Source: an uncultured Granulosicoccaceae bacterium (lineage in GTDB: Bacteria; Pseudomonadota; Gammaproteobacteria; Granulosicoccales; Granulosicoccaceae). Taken from it: a stretch of DNA of 64,000 nucleotides. Below are positions 18,410-26,028 of this stretch, piece by piece; position 1 is the first letter of the stretch; the number at the start of each line of letters is the position of its first letter. The DNA is taken from positions 1 through 64,000 of the forward strand of contig CALGLE010000018.1 in assembly GCA_937930305.1 (NCBI GenBank), written 5' to 3'. The notes under the pieces were generated by a model. That model was not told the origin of the DNA. It saw only the letters and a program-made list of their open reading frames with translations, and made no database searches. Both the position numbers and the translations under genes were made by a program.

Positions 18410-20029
18410 CTAACGCCCAACATAATCTGGCAATTCGATAACGTAACTATCCACAGACCCTGAATCATACCAGTCAGATCCAAAAATAATGCGGGTACCC
18501 GATGGGCTTATGGTGGCGTGCGGTTCACCAAAGTACGGGGTGTAGTCGCCACGAGTGGCTGCTTTCCCGAACGATCGGTGATGAGCCAAGCGGCACACCT
18601 TCTTATCCTCTTTGGTTGTTTGAACTAGATAAATTTCAGACAAAAGAGCCGGTGCAGGAATCGCGTTTTCAAAGTGGTCGAACTGCGACAGTCGACCAAT
18701 ACTAGACACCGCGACTCGATCCGTTTGCCGATAGGCTTGCGCCGATATGTGAGTACCGCTGGTGGGATACGGATAGCCTTGCTCTTGACTCACCAGGGAA
18801 CGACATTCCCCTGTTTCCAAATTGTGTTCAATTAAGTGCCCAACACCGTTATACAAATCACCATCACACCCATTCGGGCTAGCTGCAAAACTCACTTGAT
18901 AATAAGCATCCTCACCCGTTGCCGTTTGGCCCAAATTGGAATGCTCGACAGAGCTCGATAAATCCAACGTGCGTTCGATGCGCGTTAAATCCGCACCGAT
19001 CACTTTGCCATCCAACCAAAACCGATCACCGCTAGCCGTGGGAACGGGTGCCCCCCAACTTGACCACGCTGTGCCCATTCCGATAGGCGCTGTCACAATA
19101 GAATCAGTACTAACTTGATACGACAGCATGAGATGGTGTCCGTCATCTTGTCGACAAGAAAAACCAAATACCTCATCAGTTACCGAATGCATGTGCGGAT
19201 CTGAGCCGCCGCCAGGTAATCCACTACCGCAGTAGTTTGAAAAGTCTGCCACCCGAACCGACGATGCTGTACTGATGGTGTAACGCTTTAGCTCACCGTA
19301 ATCAACTGGGGATTTACTGACATAAAACAAACTGTCAGGATCCGTTCGACTCCAATAGATTTGCTCAATGTCACTCGGACGAATATCAATATCTTGAATG
19401 TAACGGTAAGAATGCCCGTCATGAAGTTTGTATCCCGAGTCAGAAGCACCGGTTCGATACAGCAGCAACAAAGATTCATCCGCGTTCCAAGCTTGCATCG
19501 TACTGTACAAAGGCTTATTCACTTCACCCAATGGGCTGTTCGTGATTCGCACAACATCACTGCCGAAAGCAGGATCTTTGTAAGGGCTGAATGGCGCTGG
19601 TTTGTCGAATGCAGGTATGACCACCGAATCAGCACTCAAGTTTGTGTCCAAGCACACTGAATCTAACGATGATGCTGGGACCGGTTCGGGCTCGGGCTCG
19701 GGTTCAGGTTCAGGTTCAGGTTCAGGTTCAGGTTCAGGTTCAGGTTCAGCGACAGGTGTGGGTTCTGGAGTGGGCGCAGGTAAAGGGGTAGGTGTTAGCA
19801 CAGGTAACGCCTCACCAATCTCTGGTTCATTCACATCAAGATCACCGGTTACGTACTGCACCGGCAGGCCGCTGTTTGGCCCAATTGCGGCAGGTAGCAA
19901 ACCCGGATCAACGTTATCAATGTTGGAGGGAACCTCAGTGGGTTGCCCACCACCACAACCGACACCCAATAGCAGCAAGCTAATTCCCAAGGTGCGAGAA
20001 ATCTTATTGTTGTGTTGACCGTTTTCCAT
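18410..20029 (-). CDS. Lipoprotein with Glu-Pro linker and beta-propeller-like domain (family A paralogue 1)
   Basis: 539 residues, not assigned to a named family. A signal sequence ends in [11 protein letters not shown], a lipobox. Residues 20-115 are low-complexity, ending in about eleven Glu-Pro pairs encoded by a hexanucleotide repeat. Residues 140-539 form a domain with repeated beta-rich blocks: [50 protein letters not shown] and [13 protein letters not shown]. The pattern of short beta blocks ending in SPSG suggests a WD40/TolB-like propeller, and the clustered histidines could bind metal. The same domain recurs in the gene at 47680-49080. A sugar- or polysaccharide-related surface role is conceivable but only a guess. 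Confidence 0.75.
   Translation of the reverse strand: MENGQHNNKISRTLGISLLLLGVGCGGGQPTEVPSNIDNVDPGLLPAAIGPNSGLPVQYVTGDLDVNEPEIGEALPVLTPTPLPAPTPEPTPVAEPEPEPEPEPEPEPEPEPEPEPVPASSLDSVCLDTNLSADSVVIPAFDKPAPFSPYKDPAFGSDVVRITNSPLGEVNKPLYSTMQAWNADESLLLLYRTGASDSGYKLHDGHSYRYIQDIDIRPSDIEQIYWSRTDPDSLFYVSKSPVDYGELKRYTISTASSVRVADFSNYCGSGLPGGGSDPHMHSVTDEVFGFSCRQDDGHHLMLSYQVSTDSIVTAPIGMGTAWSSWGAPVPTASGDRFWLDGKVIGADLTRIERTLDLSSSVEHSNLGQTATGEDAYYQVSFAASPNGCDGDLYNGVGHLIEHNLETGECRSLVSQEQGYPYPTSGTHISAQAYRQTDRVAVSSIGRLSQFDHFENAIPAPALLSEIYLVQTTKEDKKVCRLAHHRSFGKAATRGDYTPYFGEPHATISPSGTRIIFGSDWYDSGSVDSYVIELPDYVGR
19683..19748. repeat. Hexanucleotide repeat coding for Glu-Pro
   Basis: Eleven hexamers in a row: GGTTCG, two GGCTCG and eight perfect GGTTCA units (19701-19748). 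On the minus strand they encode (Glu-Pro)n, the rigid linker between the lipid anchor and the globular domain. Unit number can change by slippage in steps of two residues without a frameshift. Confidence 0.95.
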
Positions 20030-20211
20030 CAGCGCATGTGCCCACTACCCCGTTCACTCGGGTAACGACACATCCACTCAAGGTTTTAACTTCTCATAAC
20101 TCATTCTCTCGATATATACGTTTGGTCATTAAATGATTCGCGCTTGAAACTGGATTTAGTGAACCGCCTCTCAGAAACTCTCTTGCCTGCTGCAGCGACT
20201 CAAAGACTCAA

Positions 20212-20763
20212 TCAGTTATCGCGAGCCGTGTTTAACGCCTGCGCCACCGAAGATATATGCTCATCATTTATCCCATCTCGACTCAGTGACTCGTACAACT
20301 CCAGCACATAGTCTTTATTCAAACCACTCGGGCCACGGGCGTGTCTGATTTGCTCTGCAATGACTTCGGTGGCCGCATCGCCCAGCCACGCGGGATTACC
20401 CTCGGCTGCAATGTACGTTAGTGCTTCAACTTTTCCGCGCTCTTGGGTTTCAACAACCAGTTGTTGTCTTTCGTAGCCGTTTTTCTCGCGGTAATCCAAC
20501 GCTTGTAAGGTTTTCTCAACATGCTTAGGTGCAATGCCAAAGACTCGTCCCTCACACATGCCCCCGGGTAGCTTGACCAACGTCAGCACGCGCCCTGGTG
20601 AATCTATTGTGCCCCGGTGATCGTGTGAGCCTTGCCAGTACCGTCTTGCCCAATCTTCCGCTGTGGCACGGTATTCACACTGGTATTGCATAGCTGGGCG
20701 CCAAATTAAGGAACCGTACCCAAACACCCAAAGCGCTACGTTACTGTCAGAAGTTACCGTCAC
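20212..20763 (-). CDS. chaC: Gamma-glutamylcyclotransferase, ChaC family
   Basis: 183 residues with the ChaC signature VFGYGSLIWRP near residue 13 (substrate-binding YGSL loop) and the catalytic glutamate at about E93 in DYREKNGYERQ. ChaC enzymes split glutathione, giving 5-oxoproline and Cys-Gly. The start overlaps the stop of the sugar dehydrogenase-like gene by four bases, so it is translated from the same mRNA as that gene and probably as the ABC permeases further upstream. Confidence 0.92.
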   Translation of the reverse strand: MTVTSDSNVALWVFGYGSLIWRPAMQYQCEYRATAEDWARRYWQGSHDHRGTIDSPGRVLTLVKLPGGMCEGRVFGIAPKHVEKTLQALDYREKNGYERQQLVVETQERGKVEALTYIAAEGNPAWLGDAATEVIAEQIRHARGPSGLNKDYVLELYESLSRDGINDEHISSVAQALNTARDN

Positions 20764-22013
20764 TTTGTGGTGTTTACCGCCTGTAAACGAAACAGACCTT
20801 CGATTCCACCATCACTGGTAAAAAACAATGAGCCATCAGAGTTGAAAGCAATGCCCATTGGCCTTGCCCAGCGCTGGCCATCCTCTAATTGAAAGCCTTC
20901 CACAAGCGAATGTACGGCACCTGTGGCAACTCCCTGCTCATTAAACTCCACGCGAACAATCATGGGCTCGCGGCGTGAGGAGGGATCCCCTCTTCCACCA
21001 CCATCAGAGGTTGCCCAAGAACCGTGAAGGGCCACAATGGCATCGTGATTGAAGGCTTGCCACGCTTGTACTGTGGAGTCGACGAAACCAACATCCATCG
21101 GTGCGATGCGCGCAGGAAATGTAGCGACGGGCGCTACCACCGCTTCACCAGATAGGGGTGCTGGTGTGTTAATACAGGGGTCCTGCATTAACTGATTGTC
21201 GTTCCATTGAAACCATGGCATGCCATGAAAAGAACGTTGTGTCACTTTTGCAAAACTCTCGCGCGGAAACTCATACCCCGAATGATCAGGACCGTTGTTA
21301 CTGGCATACAGAACGTCAGTTTTCGGATGCCAGTCAAAGCCTACCGGATTTCTTAGGCCGCTAGCGAACGGCACTAATCGAAAGTCAGACTCACTCGTTC
21401 CGTTCTTAGCTTCGACAGTAAAGAACCCACCACGCCGATCATTCCAAGGAAAGCTTGCATCTAAGAACTCATTGCTGCAGTTACCGGTAATCCCAAGAGA
21501 TATATACAACCGATTATCTGGGCCTAATTTTAGTGTTCGGCTGTTGTGCCCCCCGCCGCCGGGTACATCCACGACTTTCTCGAAGTGTTTATTTCTCAGC
21601 GGCAGTTGATCGGCATTAACCGCCGTCGGCCACGGTGTTCGAACAACCCCTGATGTGTGTGCAACGTATAGATAATTTTCATGCACCACAACACTGTGTG
21701 GATAATCTTTAAGTTGAGCAAGTTCAGTCGGCTGGATATAAGGGGCTTTAAGCCAATATACGGCACCCGATTTACTACCAATAAACAGCTCATCGTTGTG
21801 TTGATGAATAACCCGAGGCCCTGACAGTGCAGTTGTTAGCAGTGTTAATTCAAAACCCGCAGGTATTCTGACGTTGACGACTTGTGAGCCGAGCGTGATG
21901 TTCTGCTCAACAAGCTGGGTGTCATTGGCACTAGCAATCGAGGTGCACAAGCCCGATGCACTCACAACACAGGCTAAGATAAGCGTTCGCAGAACCGCAA
22001 TTAGGCGCGTCAT
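20760..22013 (-). CDS. Periplasmic PQQ-type glucose/sorbosone dehydrogenase-like protein
   Basis: 417 residues with a signal peptide ending SIASAN. The rest is a six-bladed propeller of the soluble aldose/L-sorbosone dehydrogenase type: IPAGFELTLL, GGHNSRTLKLGPDNRLYIS near residue 150, FASGLRNPVGFDWHP near 225, HGSWATS near 333, and GIAFNSDGSLFFTSDGG near the end. Members oxidise sugars with PQQ in the periplasm, though many are uncharacterised. It begins five bases after the HisM-like permease gene and overlaps chaC, an odd partner for an amino acid ABC system. Confidence 0.85.
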   Translation of the reverse strand: MTRLIAVLRTLILACVVSASGLCTSIASANDTQLVEQNITLGSQVVNVRIPAGFELTLLTTALSGPRVIHQHNDELFIGSKSGAVYWLKAPYIQPTELAQLKDYPHSVVVHENYLYVAHTSGVVRTPWPTAVNADQLPLRNKHFEKVVDVPGGGGHNSRTLKLGPDNRLYISLGITGNCSNEFLDASFPWNDRRGGFFTVEAKNGTSESDFRLVPFASGLRNPVGFDWHPKTDVLYASNNGPDHSGYEFPRESFAKVTQRSFHGMPWFQWNDNQLMQDPCINTPAPLSGEAVVAPVATFPARIAPMDVGFVDSTVQAWQAFNHDAIVALHGSWATSDGGGRGDPSSRREPMIVRVEFNEQGVATGAVHSLVEGFQLEDGQRWARPMGIAFNSDGSLFFTSDGGIEGLFRLQAVNTTK

Positions 22014-22018
22014 AAAAA

Positions 22019-22786
22019 CTACCTCATAAAATTCGGTTTCATTGACATCGTATTACGGTCAGTTGGCACTAAATGCCGGGTCAATCGCTGGTGAATTTTG
22101 CCTGCAATAAAAAATATGACTAGCGAGATAACCAAGAAATACAAACCAGCAACCGAGAAATGTAAAAATACGTTGTAGTCACGTTCAAACAGTTCTCCCG
22201 CTTTATTCATTAGGTCTTTTTGTTCATTGATTACCGGCAGCGTAAAATAAACAATTGCGGTTGCATGGAACAAAAATATGACTTCGTTGGTGTACGCAGG
22301 CCAAGCCAATCGAATCATATTTGGCCAGACGACTGAGCGAAACGTCTGCCAGCGATTCATCCCCATCGCTTTGGCTGCTTCAAGTTCTGTGTGCGGAACA
22401 GCGCGCAAAGCACCGTATAAAATTTCAGCCGCATAGGCGCTGGTGTTAAGCACTAAGACCAAAGGACCTATAAACAGTGGGTGCATGACAATATGGTCAA
22501 TGCCCATCGGTTTCCAGTGACTTAGGTTAAACGCCAGCATTAAGGAATAGAACATAAAAAATTGGATGAACAAGGGCGAGCCGCGAAACGCGTAAATGTA
22601 GGTACGCGCAATTCTTGACACCAAGCCCGATGAGCTGTTTTTCATTAGTGCCAGCATGACGGCAAACGGAAAACCAAATGGAATGGATGCCAGCGCAAAA
22701 TAGATGTTAAACAAGGCGGGTTTGGCTAAGATGACAACGTCACCAACAAAACCACTCGCTAAAAAATTGGTGAATAGATCGCTCAT
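22019..22786 (-). CDS. Polar amino acid ABC transporter permease (HisM/ArtM-like)
   Basis: 255 residues with five to six membrane helices and the binding-protein-dependent permease loop AAEILYGALRAVPHTELEAAKAMGM near residue 130, where EAA-G marks the contact with the ATPase. SFRGSPLFIQ-type sequence (YAFRGSPLFIQFFMF) near residue 66 is typical of the histidine/arginine/glutamine group. The start overlaps the partner permease gene by four bases. Confidence 0.93.
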   Translation of the reverse strand: MSDLFTNFLASGFVGDVVILAKPALFNIYFALASIPFGFPFAVMLALMKNSSSGLVSRIARTYIYAFRGSPLFIQFFMFYSLMLAFNLSHWKPMGIDHIVMHPLFIGPLVLVLNTSAYAAEILYGALRAVPHTELEAAKAMGMNRWQTFRSVVWPNMIRLAWPAYTNEVIFLFHATAIVYFTLPVINEQKDLMNKAGELFERDYNVFLHFSVAGLYFLVISLVIFFIAGKIHQRLTRHLVPTDRNTMSMKPNFMR

Positions 22787-23634
22787 ACCGATGACGACCC
22801 TTCGTTTAATCTCATGCCTCGGCCAGCGCGTTTTTCCAAGTACTTAAAAAAGTGCTCGGATAACACCGTCATAAGAATATAAAACAAGAACAACACTAAG
22901 TAATATCGCCAGCGCCAATCGGGATGCAGCATACCGGCGCGCGCAAAATAGTTAGGGGCTCCTAAACGTTCTGCCCACAGAACAATGTCAGCAATTTGAA
23001 GTAAGGATAGGAAGGCTGTGGCCTTCAGAAGTAACATCCAAACGTTGGATAAACCCGGCAACGCGTATATCCACATTTGCCGCACTTGGAAGCGCCAAAA
23101 TATTTGGCGTCGGCTAAACCCATAGGCTTTTGCCGATTCTAGCTGTGTGCTAGGCACAGCATCCATCGCACCGTGCACCACATTTGCGGCGAATGCCCCG
23201 TAAACCAGCCCCAGCGACACGCACGCCATGATGAGGTATTCAGTGGTGCTCAAAAACCACTGGGCATCGGCGCAAGGTGGCCAAGTACCGCTGGCCAATT
23301 CAGTTGCAGAGCAAGCGCGTTGCGCCATAAACCACTCAACACCCTGTTCAAAGGCCAATGGGAAAAACAAAAAAATTAACACATCAGGAATACCACGCAC
23401 CATCGTGGTGTATGCCAAGCCTAACCAACGAAAGGGTGCAAATGAAGAGCGACGCGCTGAGGCACCGAGCAGTCCAAACACAATCGCCAGAGCTGCGCCT
23501 GCGAAGGCCGCAATTAAAGTAAACCGTACACTGGCATACCATGCCATGTGTTTGCCATTGGTGAAGTATTCAAACCACATTGCGGCATCCGCTGAGAATG
23601 TGGTGCTAAGCCATTGAGTGATTGCTTCTGACAT
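22783..23634 (-). CDS. Polar amino acid ABC transporter permease (HisQ/ArtQ-like)
   Basis: 283 residues, inner membrane. The TTMVRGIPDVLIFLFFP block near residue 75 and the EAA-type loop GAMDAVPSTQLESAKAYGFSR near 160 identify it. A periplasmic insertion of about 30 residues with two cysteines (ACSATELASGTWPPCADA) sits between the first helices. The start is set at ATG 23634 because a longer reading to 23682 would include a strong terminator hairpin in the coding sequence. It pairs with the next gene. No ATPase gene is present in the window. Confidence 0.9.
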   Translation of the reverse strand: MSEAITQWLSTTFSADAAMWFEYFTNGKHMAWYASVRFTLIAAFAGAALAIVFGLLGASARRSSFAPFRWLGLAYTTMVRGIPDVLIFLFFPLAFEQGVEWFMAQRACSATELASGTWPPCADAQWFLSTTEYLIMACVSLGLVYGAFAANVVHGAMDAVPSTQLESAKAYGFSRRQIFWRFQVRQMWIYALPGLSNVWMLLLKATAFLSLLQIADIVLWAERLGAPNYFARAGMLHPDWRWRYYLVLFLFYILMTVLSEHFFKYLEKRAGRGMRLNEGSSSV

Positions 23635-23650
23635 GTTCTGCACTATAACG

Positions 23651-23680
23651 AAAAAGGGGCGCCTCAATACGAAGCGCCCC
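23651..23680 (-). terminator. Intrinsic terminator between binding-protein gene and permease genes
   Basis: Read on the minus strand, GGGGCGC and GCGCCCC form a seven-base-pair GC stem with a ten-base loop, followed by TTTTT. It lies between the end of the binding-protein gene (23755) and the first permease start (23634), so it probably lowers permease expression relative to the binding protein by partial read-through. Confidence 0.85.
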
Positions 23681-23754
23681 AATCAATTTAAATGCCTTTC
23701 AAGCTAAGCGGTCGTCGCAAGCTCCGACACGAATTAGCAGGCAGCACGAAGTTC

Positions 23755-24504
23755 TTATTGCTCAGCCCATAAATCTTTTTCGAAGAATTCAATCAGCAAC
23801 TTACTTAAGGTACCGTCGGCTTTCACTTCAGCCAATGCGGCGTTCATCTTCGCAGCCAAATCGCCATCTTCCTGACGATAACCTGCCGCAACGCCGCCAC
23901 CGATAGCCACTTTGTCACCAACAAAGGCTAAAGCGCCACCACTGCCCTGAACCACTGGCTCAAGAAAACTGGTGTCGGCTAATAGAACATCGATGTTGCC
24001 AGCGGCCAAGTCAGCTACTGATTGATCCGCACTTTCGTAAGACAGAATATCGTTGCCATCAGCCAAATTCGCTTCTAAGTAAGCCGCTTGAATGGTCGCG
24101 CCCTGTGCGCCAATTTTTAAACCCGACGCGTTTGCCATATCGATGGTGGCTGCACTGGCTGCGACAAAGCTGGAAGGATCAGCAGGCGTGTACTCATCAC
24201 CAAACATGATGGTTTCTTTGCGCTCATCAGTGACTGACATTCCCGCCATGATCATGTCGTAGTTACCAGCCACCAAGTTAGGAATAATCGAATCCCATTC
24301 GTTTACAACCCACTCACACTCAACGCCTGCGCGTTTGCAAATTTCGTTACCCAGCTCAACTTCAAAGCCAGCGACTTTTCCGCTGTCGTCCATGAAGTTC
24401 CAGGGGGCGTAGGCGCCTTCAGTAGCGATGCGAACATCGGCCGCCATAGCGGATGCGGATAATAATGCAGCTGCCAGAGCCGCGCTAATTGATAGTTTTC
24501 TCAT
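23755..24504 (-). CDS. Polar amino acid ABC transporter substrate-binding protein
   Basis: 249 residues, family 3 periplasmic binding protein. The signal peptide ends ASAMAAD. GAYAPWNFMDDSGKVAGFEVELGNEI-type sequence opens the mature chain, DMIMAGMSVTDERKE near residue 82 is the hallmark block, and the C-terminus has NAALAEVKADGTLSKL. The set of motifs matches lysine/arginine/ornithine, histidine or glutamine binders. Exact substrate is open. It heads the operon with the two permeases and is divergent from ridA with 234 bases between. Confidence 0.93.
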   Translation of the reverse strand: MRKLSISAALAAALLSASAMAADVRIATEGAYAPWNFMDDSGKVAGFEVELGNEICKRAGVECEWVVNEWDSIIPNLVAGNYDMIMAGMSVTDERKETIMFGDEYTPADPSSFVAASAATIDMANASGLKIGAQGATIQAAYLEANLADGNDILSYESADQSVADLAAGNIDVLLADTSFLEPVVQGSGGALAFVGDKVAIGGGVAAGYRQEDGDLAAKMNAALAEVKADGTLSKLLIEFFEKDLWAEQ

Positions 24505-24738
24505 GGATGATCTCTGTTTGTTATGTGGTGTGCCAAGATGAATTTGGCGTACCGATCGAGTCGGCTTGGCATGATTCTACGCGAACTCAGGTGGCAGTTC
24601 AGCCCCGGTCTAAATGCTTGACACAGTTCACGACATTGCGCACCGTGTGCCCTTAAAGCAGCGATTAAGAAGTAAATCGCTTATTAAAAATGTTTAAACA
24701 ACCTTTCCATCCAATCCGAACGTAAGGAAATTACGACC

Positions 24739-25089
24739 GTGTCAATCGAACGAGCCCAATCCAGCCGGCGCGCCAGCCAAAGTGTCACTCACGCCGGTGT
24801 TGTTTATACCGCCGGCCAGGTAGCAGAAGGCGACACCGTAACCGAACAAACGCAAGCGATTCTTGCCAAAATTGACGATTTACTCATTGCCGCAGGCAGT
24901 TCCAGAAAACACCTGCTCAGAGCCACTATCTGGTTATGCAGCATGGATGACTTTGCCGAAATGAACGTGGTATGGGATGACTGGATTGATGGCCAAGAGC
25001 CACCAGCGCGGGCTTGTGTGGAATCACCGAATCTGGCCCAGCAAAAATTTCGTGTGGAGATTCAGGTCACCGCAGCTCAAATCGAATGA
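24739..25089 (+). CDS. RidA/YjgF/YER057c/UK114-family protein
   Basis: 116 residues of the RidA family (enamine/imine deaminases). TAGQVAEGDTVTEQTQAILAKID-like sequence near residue 25, ATIWLCSMDDFAEMN near 63, and the C-terminal PPARACVESPNLAQ, with the arginine that binds the substrate carboxylate, are present. The start is GTG with AAGGAA about 10 bases upstream. It is followed by a hairpin that may end its transcript. The protein belongs to the RidA superfamily, but subgroup is not decided. Confidence 0.88.
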   Translation: MSIERAQSSRRASQSVTHAGVVYTAGQVAEGDTVTEQTQAILAKIDDLLIAAGSSRKHLLRATIWLCSMDDFAEMNVVWDDWIDGQEPPARACVESPNLAQQKFRVEIQVTAAQIE

Positions 25090-25105
25090 TCTGAGTTGAA
25101 ATAAA

Positions 25106-25127
25106 AAACGGGATTATTTTCCCGTTT
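25106..25127 (+). terminator. Hairpin after ridA, doubling as upstream operator half
   Basis: AAACGGGA (25106-25113) and TCCCGTTT (25120-25127) make an eight-base-pair stem with a six-base loop. The T run is only three bases, so termination may be weak. The central 19 bases are an inverted copy of the sequence over the next promoter. Confidence 0.55.
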
Positions 25128-25164
25128 AGCTTGACATTGCCTAGAAATGGGAAAATAATCCCGT
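25108..25164. promoter_or_regulatory. Pair of inverted 19-bp operator-like repeats at the DUF6502 promoter
   Basis: The sequence at 25146-25164, AATGGGAAAATAATCCCGT, matches the reverse complement of 25108-25126 at 18 of 19 bases. Each copy is itself partly palindromic (GGGA...TCCC). The centres are 38 bp apart. The downstream copy covers the -10 box and ends just before the start codon, and the upstream copy lies just before the -35 box, an arrangement suited to autorepression by looping or by double occupancy. Confidence 0.75.
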
Positions 25165-25167
25165 TCT
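25131..25167 (+). promoter_or_regulatory. Sigma-70 promoter with predicted leaderless start
   Basis: A perfect -35 TTGACA (25131-25136), a 17-base spacer and AATAAT as -10 (25154-25159, five of six consensus bases). Transcription should begin near 25166-25168, at or within two bases of the ATG at 25168. No Shine-Dalgarno sequence precedes that ATG, in agreement with a leaderless mRNA. Confidence 0.75.
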
Positions 25168-26028
25168 ATGAGCAATAAGCTTCAACAACTTCTGACCGCA
25201 GCGGTCATTCGAGTCTTACGGCCGTTGGTGCGGGTGTTGATTCGCCATGAGATGTCGCACGCTGAGTTTTCTGAGTTGGCGCGTCGTGCTTATGTCCAAG
25301 AGGCTTACGCAAACTTCGGCTTGAGTGGCCGCAAGATGACCTATTCACGCGTGGCGGTGCTTACCGGCTTAAGCCGGAAAGAAGTGGTTCGCTTGGTGAA
25401 TTTGGATGAGTCCGAATTGAGTGTGGCACCCACCCGCGCTGTACGAGTGATCGACGGGTGGATGCAAGACCCAGAATTTCACGGCGCCAGTGGCAAACCG
25501 AAACCCTTACCGTTACACGGCACAAGCGGCAGTTTTTCAGCGCTTGTTGCTCGCTACAGCGGCGATATCACGCTCGGTGCAGTGGTCGATGAATTGGAAC
25601 GTGTTGGCGTGGTGTCGCGTCCGAACAAAGACACGGTTGAGTTAATTGAATCTGGCTACATTCCGCAAGCCGATGAATTAGAAAAGGTACACGTTCTATC
25701 GGTTTGTACCGCTGATTTACTGCACACCGCGGTGCACAACTTGGATGCCGATACCGAGAATCGCCGACTCCAACGTCAGCTGACGTATTCGGACATCCCA
25801 AAATCTGTAGCAGATGATTTTCGTCAAGAAGCGACATCGCGTGCGTTAACTCTATTAGACGAACTGCGTGCGTCCTTAACAGCGCGTCGAGATAACGCGC
25901 TACCCCAATTACCTCCCGAGCCCTTGACACGCGTTGGGCTTGGAATTTATTACCACGAAGAAAACGCGGCTGACGATGTCGGCTCTAAACAGGAAGATAG
26001 AAACCATGACATACACAAACAGCCTTAG
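25168..26028 (+). CDS. DUF6502-like protein, putative DNA-binding regulator
   Basis: 286 residues. Residues 1-85 are basic and helical, with a helix-turn-helix-like block MTYSRVAVLTGLSRKEVVRLV near residue 51. The rest is soluble with no membrane segment or signal peptide. I assign it to the DUF6502 family from this N-terminal pattern (LRPLVRVLIRHEMSHAEFSEL). The biochemical role is unknown. The inverted repeat over its own promoter and the HTH-like segment make autoregulation the simplest idea. Its 3' end overlaps the start of the following lipoprotein gene by 23 bases, so the two are one operon. Confidence 0.8.
   Translation: MSNKLQQLLTAAVIRVLRPLVRVLIRHEMSHAEFSELARRAYVQEAYANFGLSGRKMTYSRVAVLTGLSRKEVVRLVNLDESELSVAPTRAVRVIDGWMQDPEFHGASGKPKPLPLHGTSGSFSALVARYSGDITLGAVVDELERVGVVSRPNKDTVELIESGYIPQADELEKVHVLSVCTADLLHTAVHNLDADTENRRLQRQLTYSDIPKSVADDFRQEATSRALTLLDELRASLTARRDNALPQLPPEPLTRVGLGIYYHEENAADDVGSKQEDRNHDIHKQP

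Noticed and set aside
19683..19748. CRISPR-like direct repeats
   Set aside because: Hexamers without spacers, in frame with Glu-Pro coding.
23635..23682. Longer start of the HisQ-like permease
   Set aside because: It would translate through the terminator hairpin and adds residues not found in the family.
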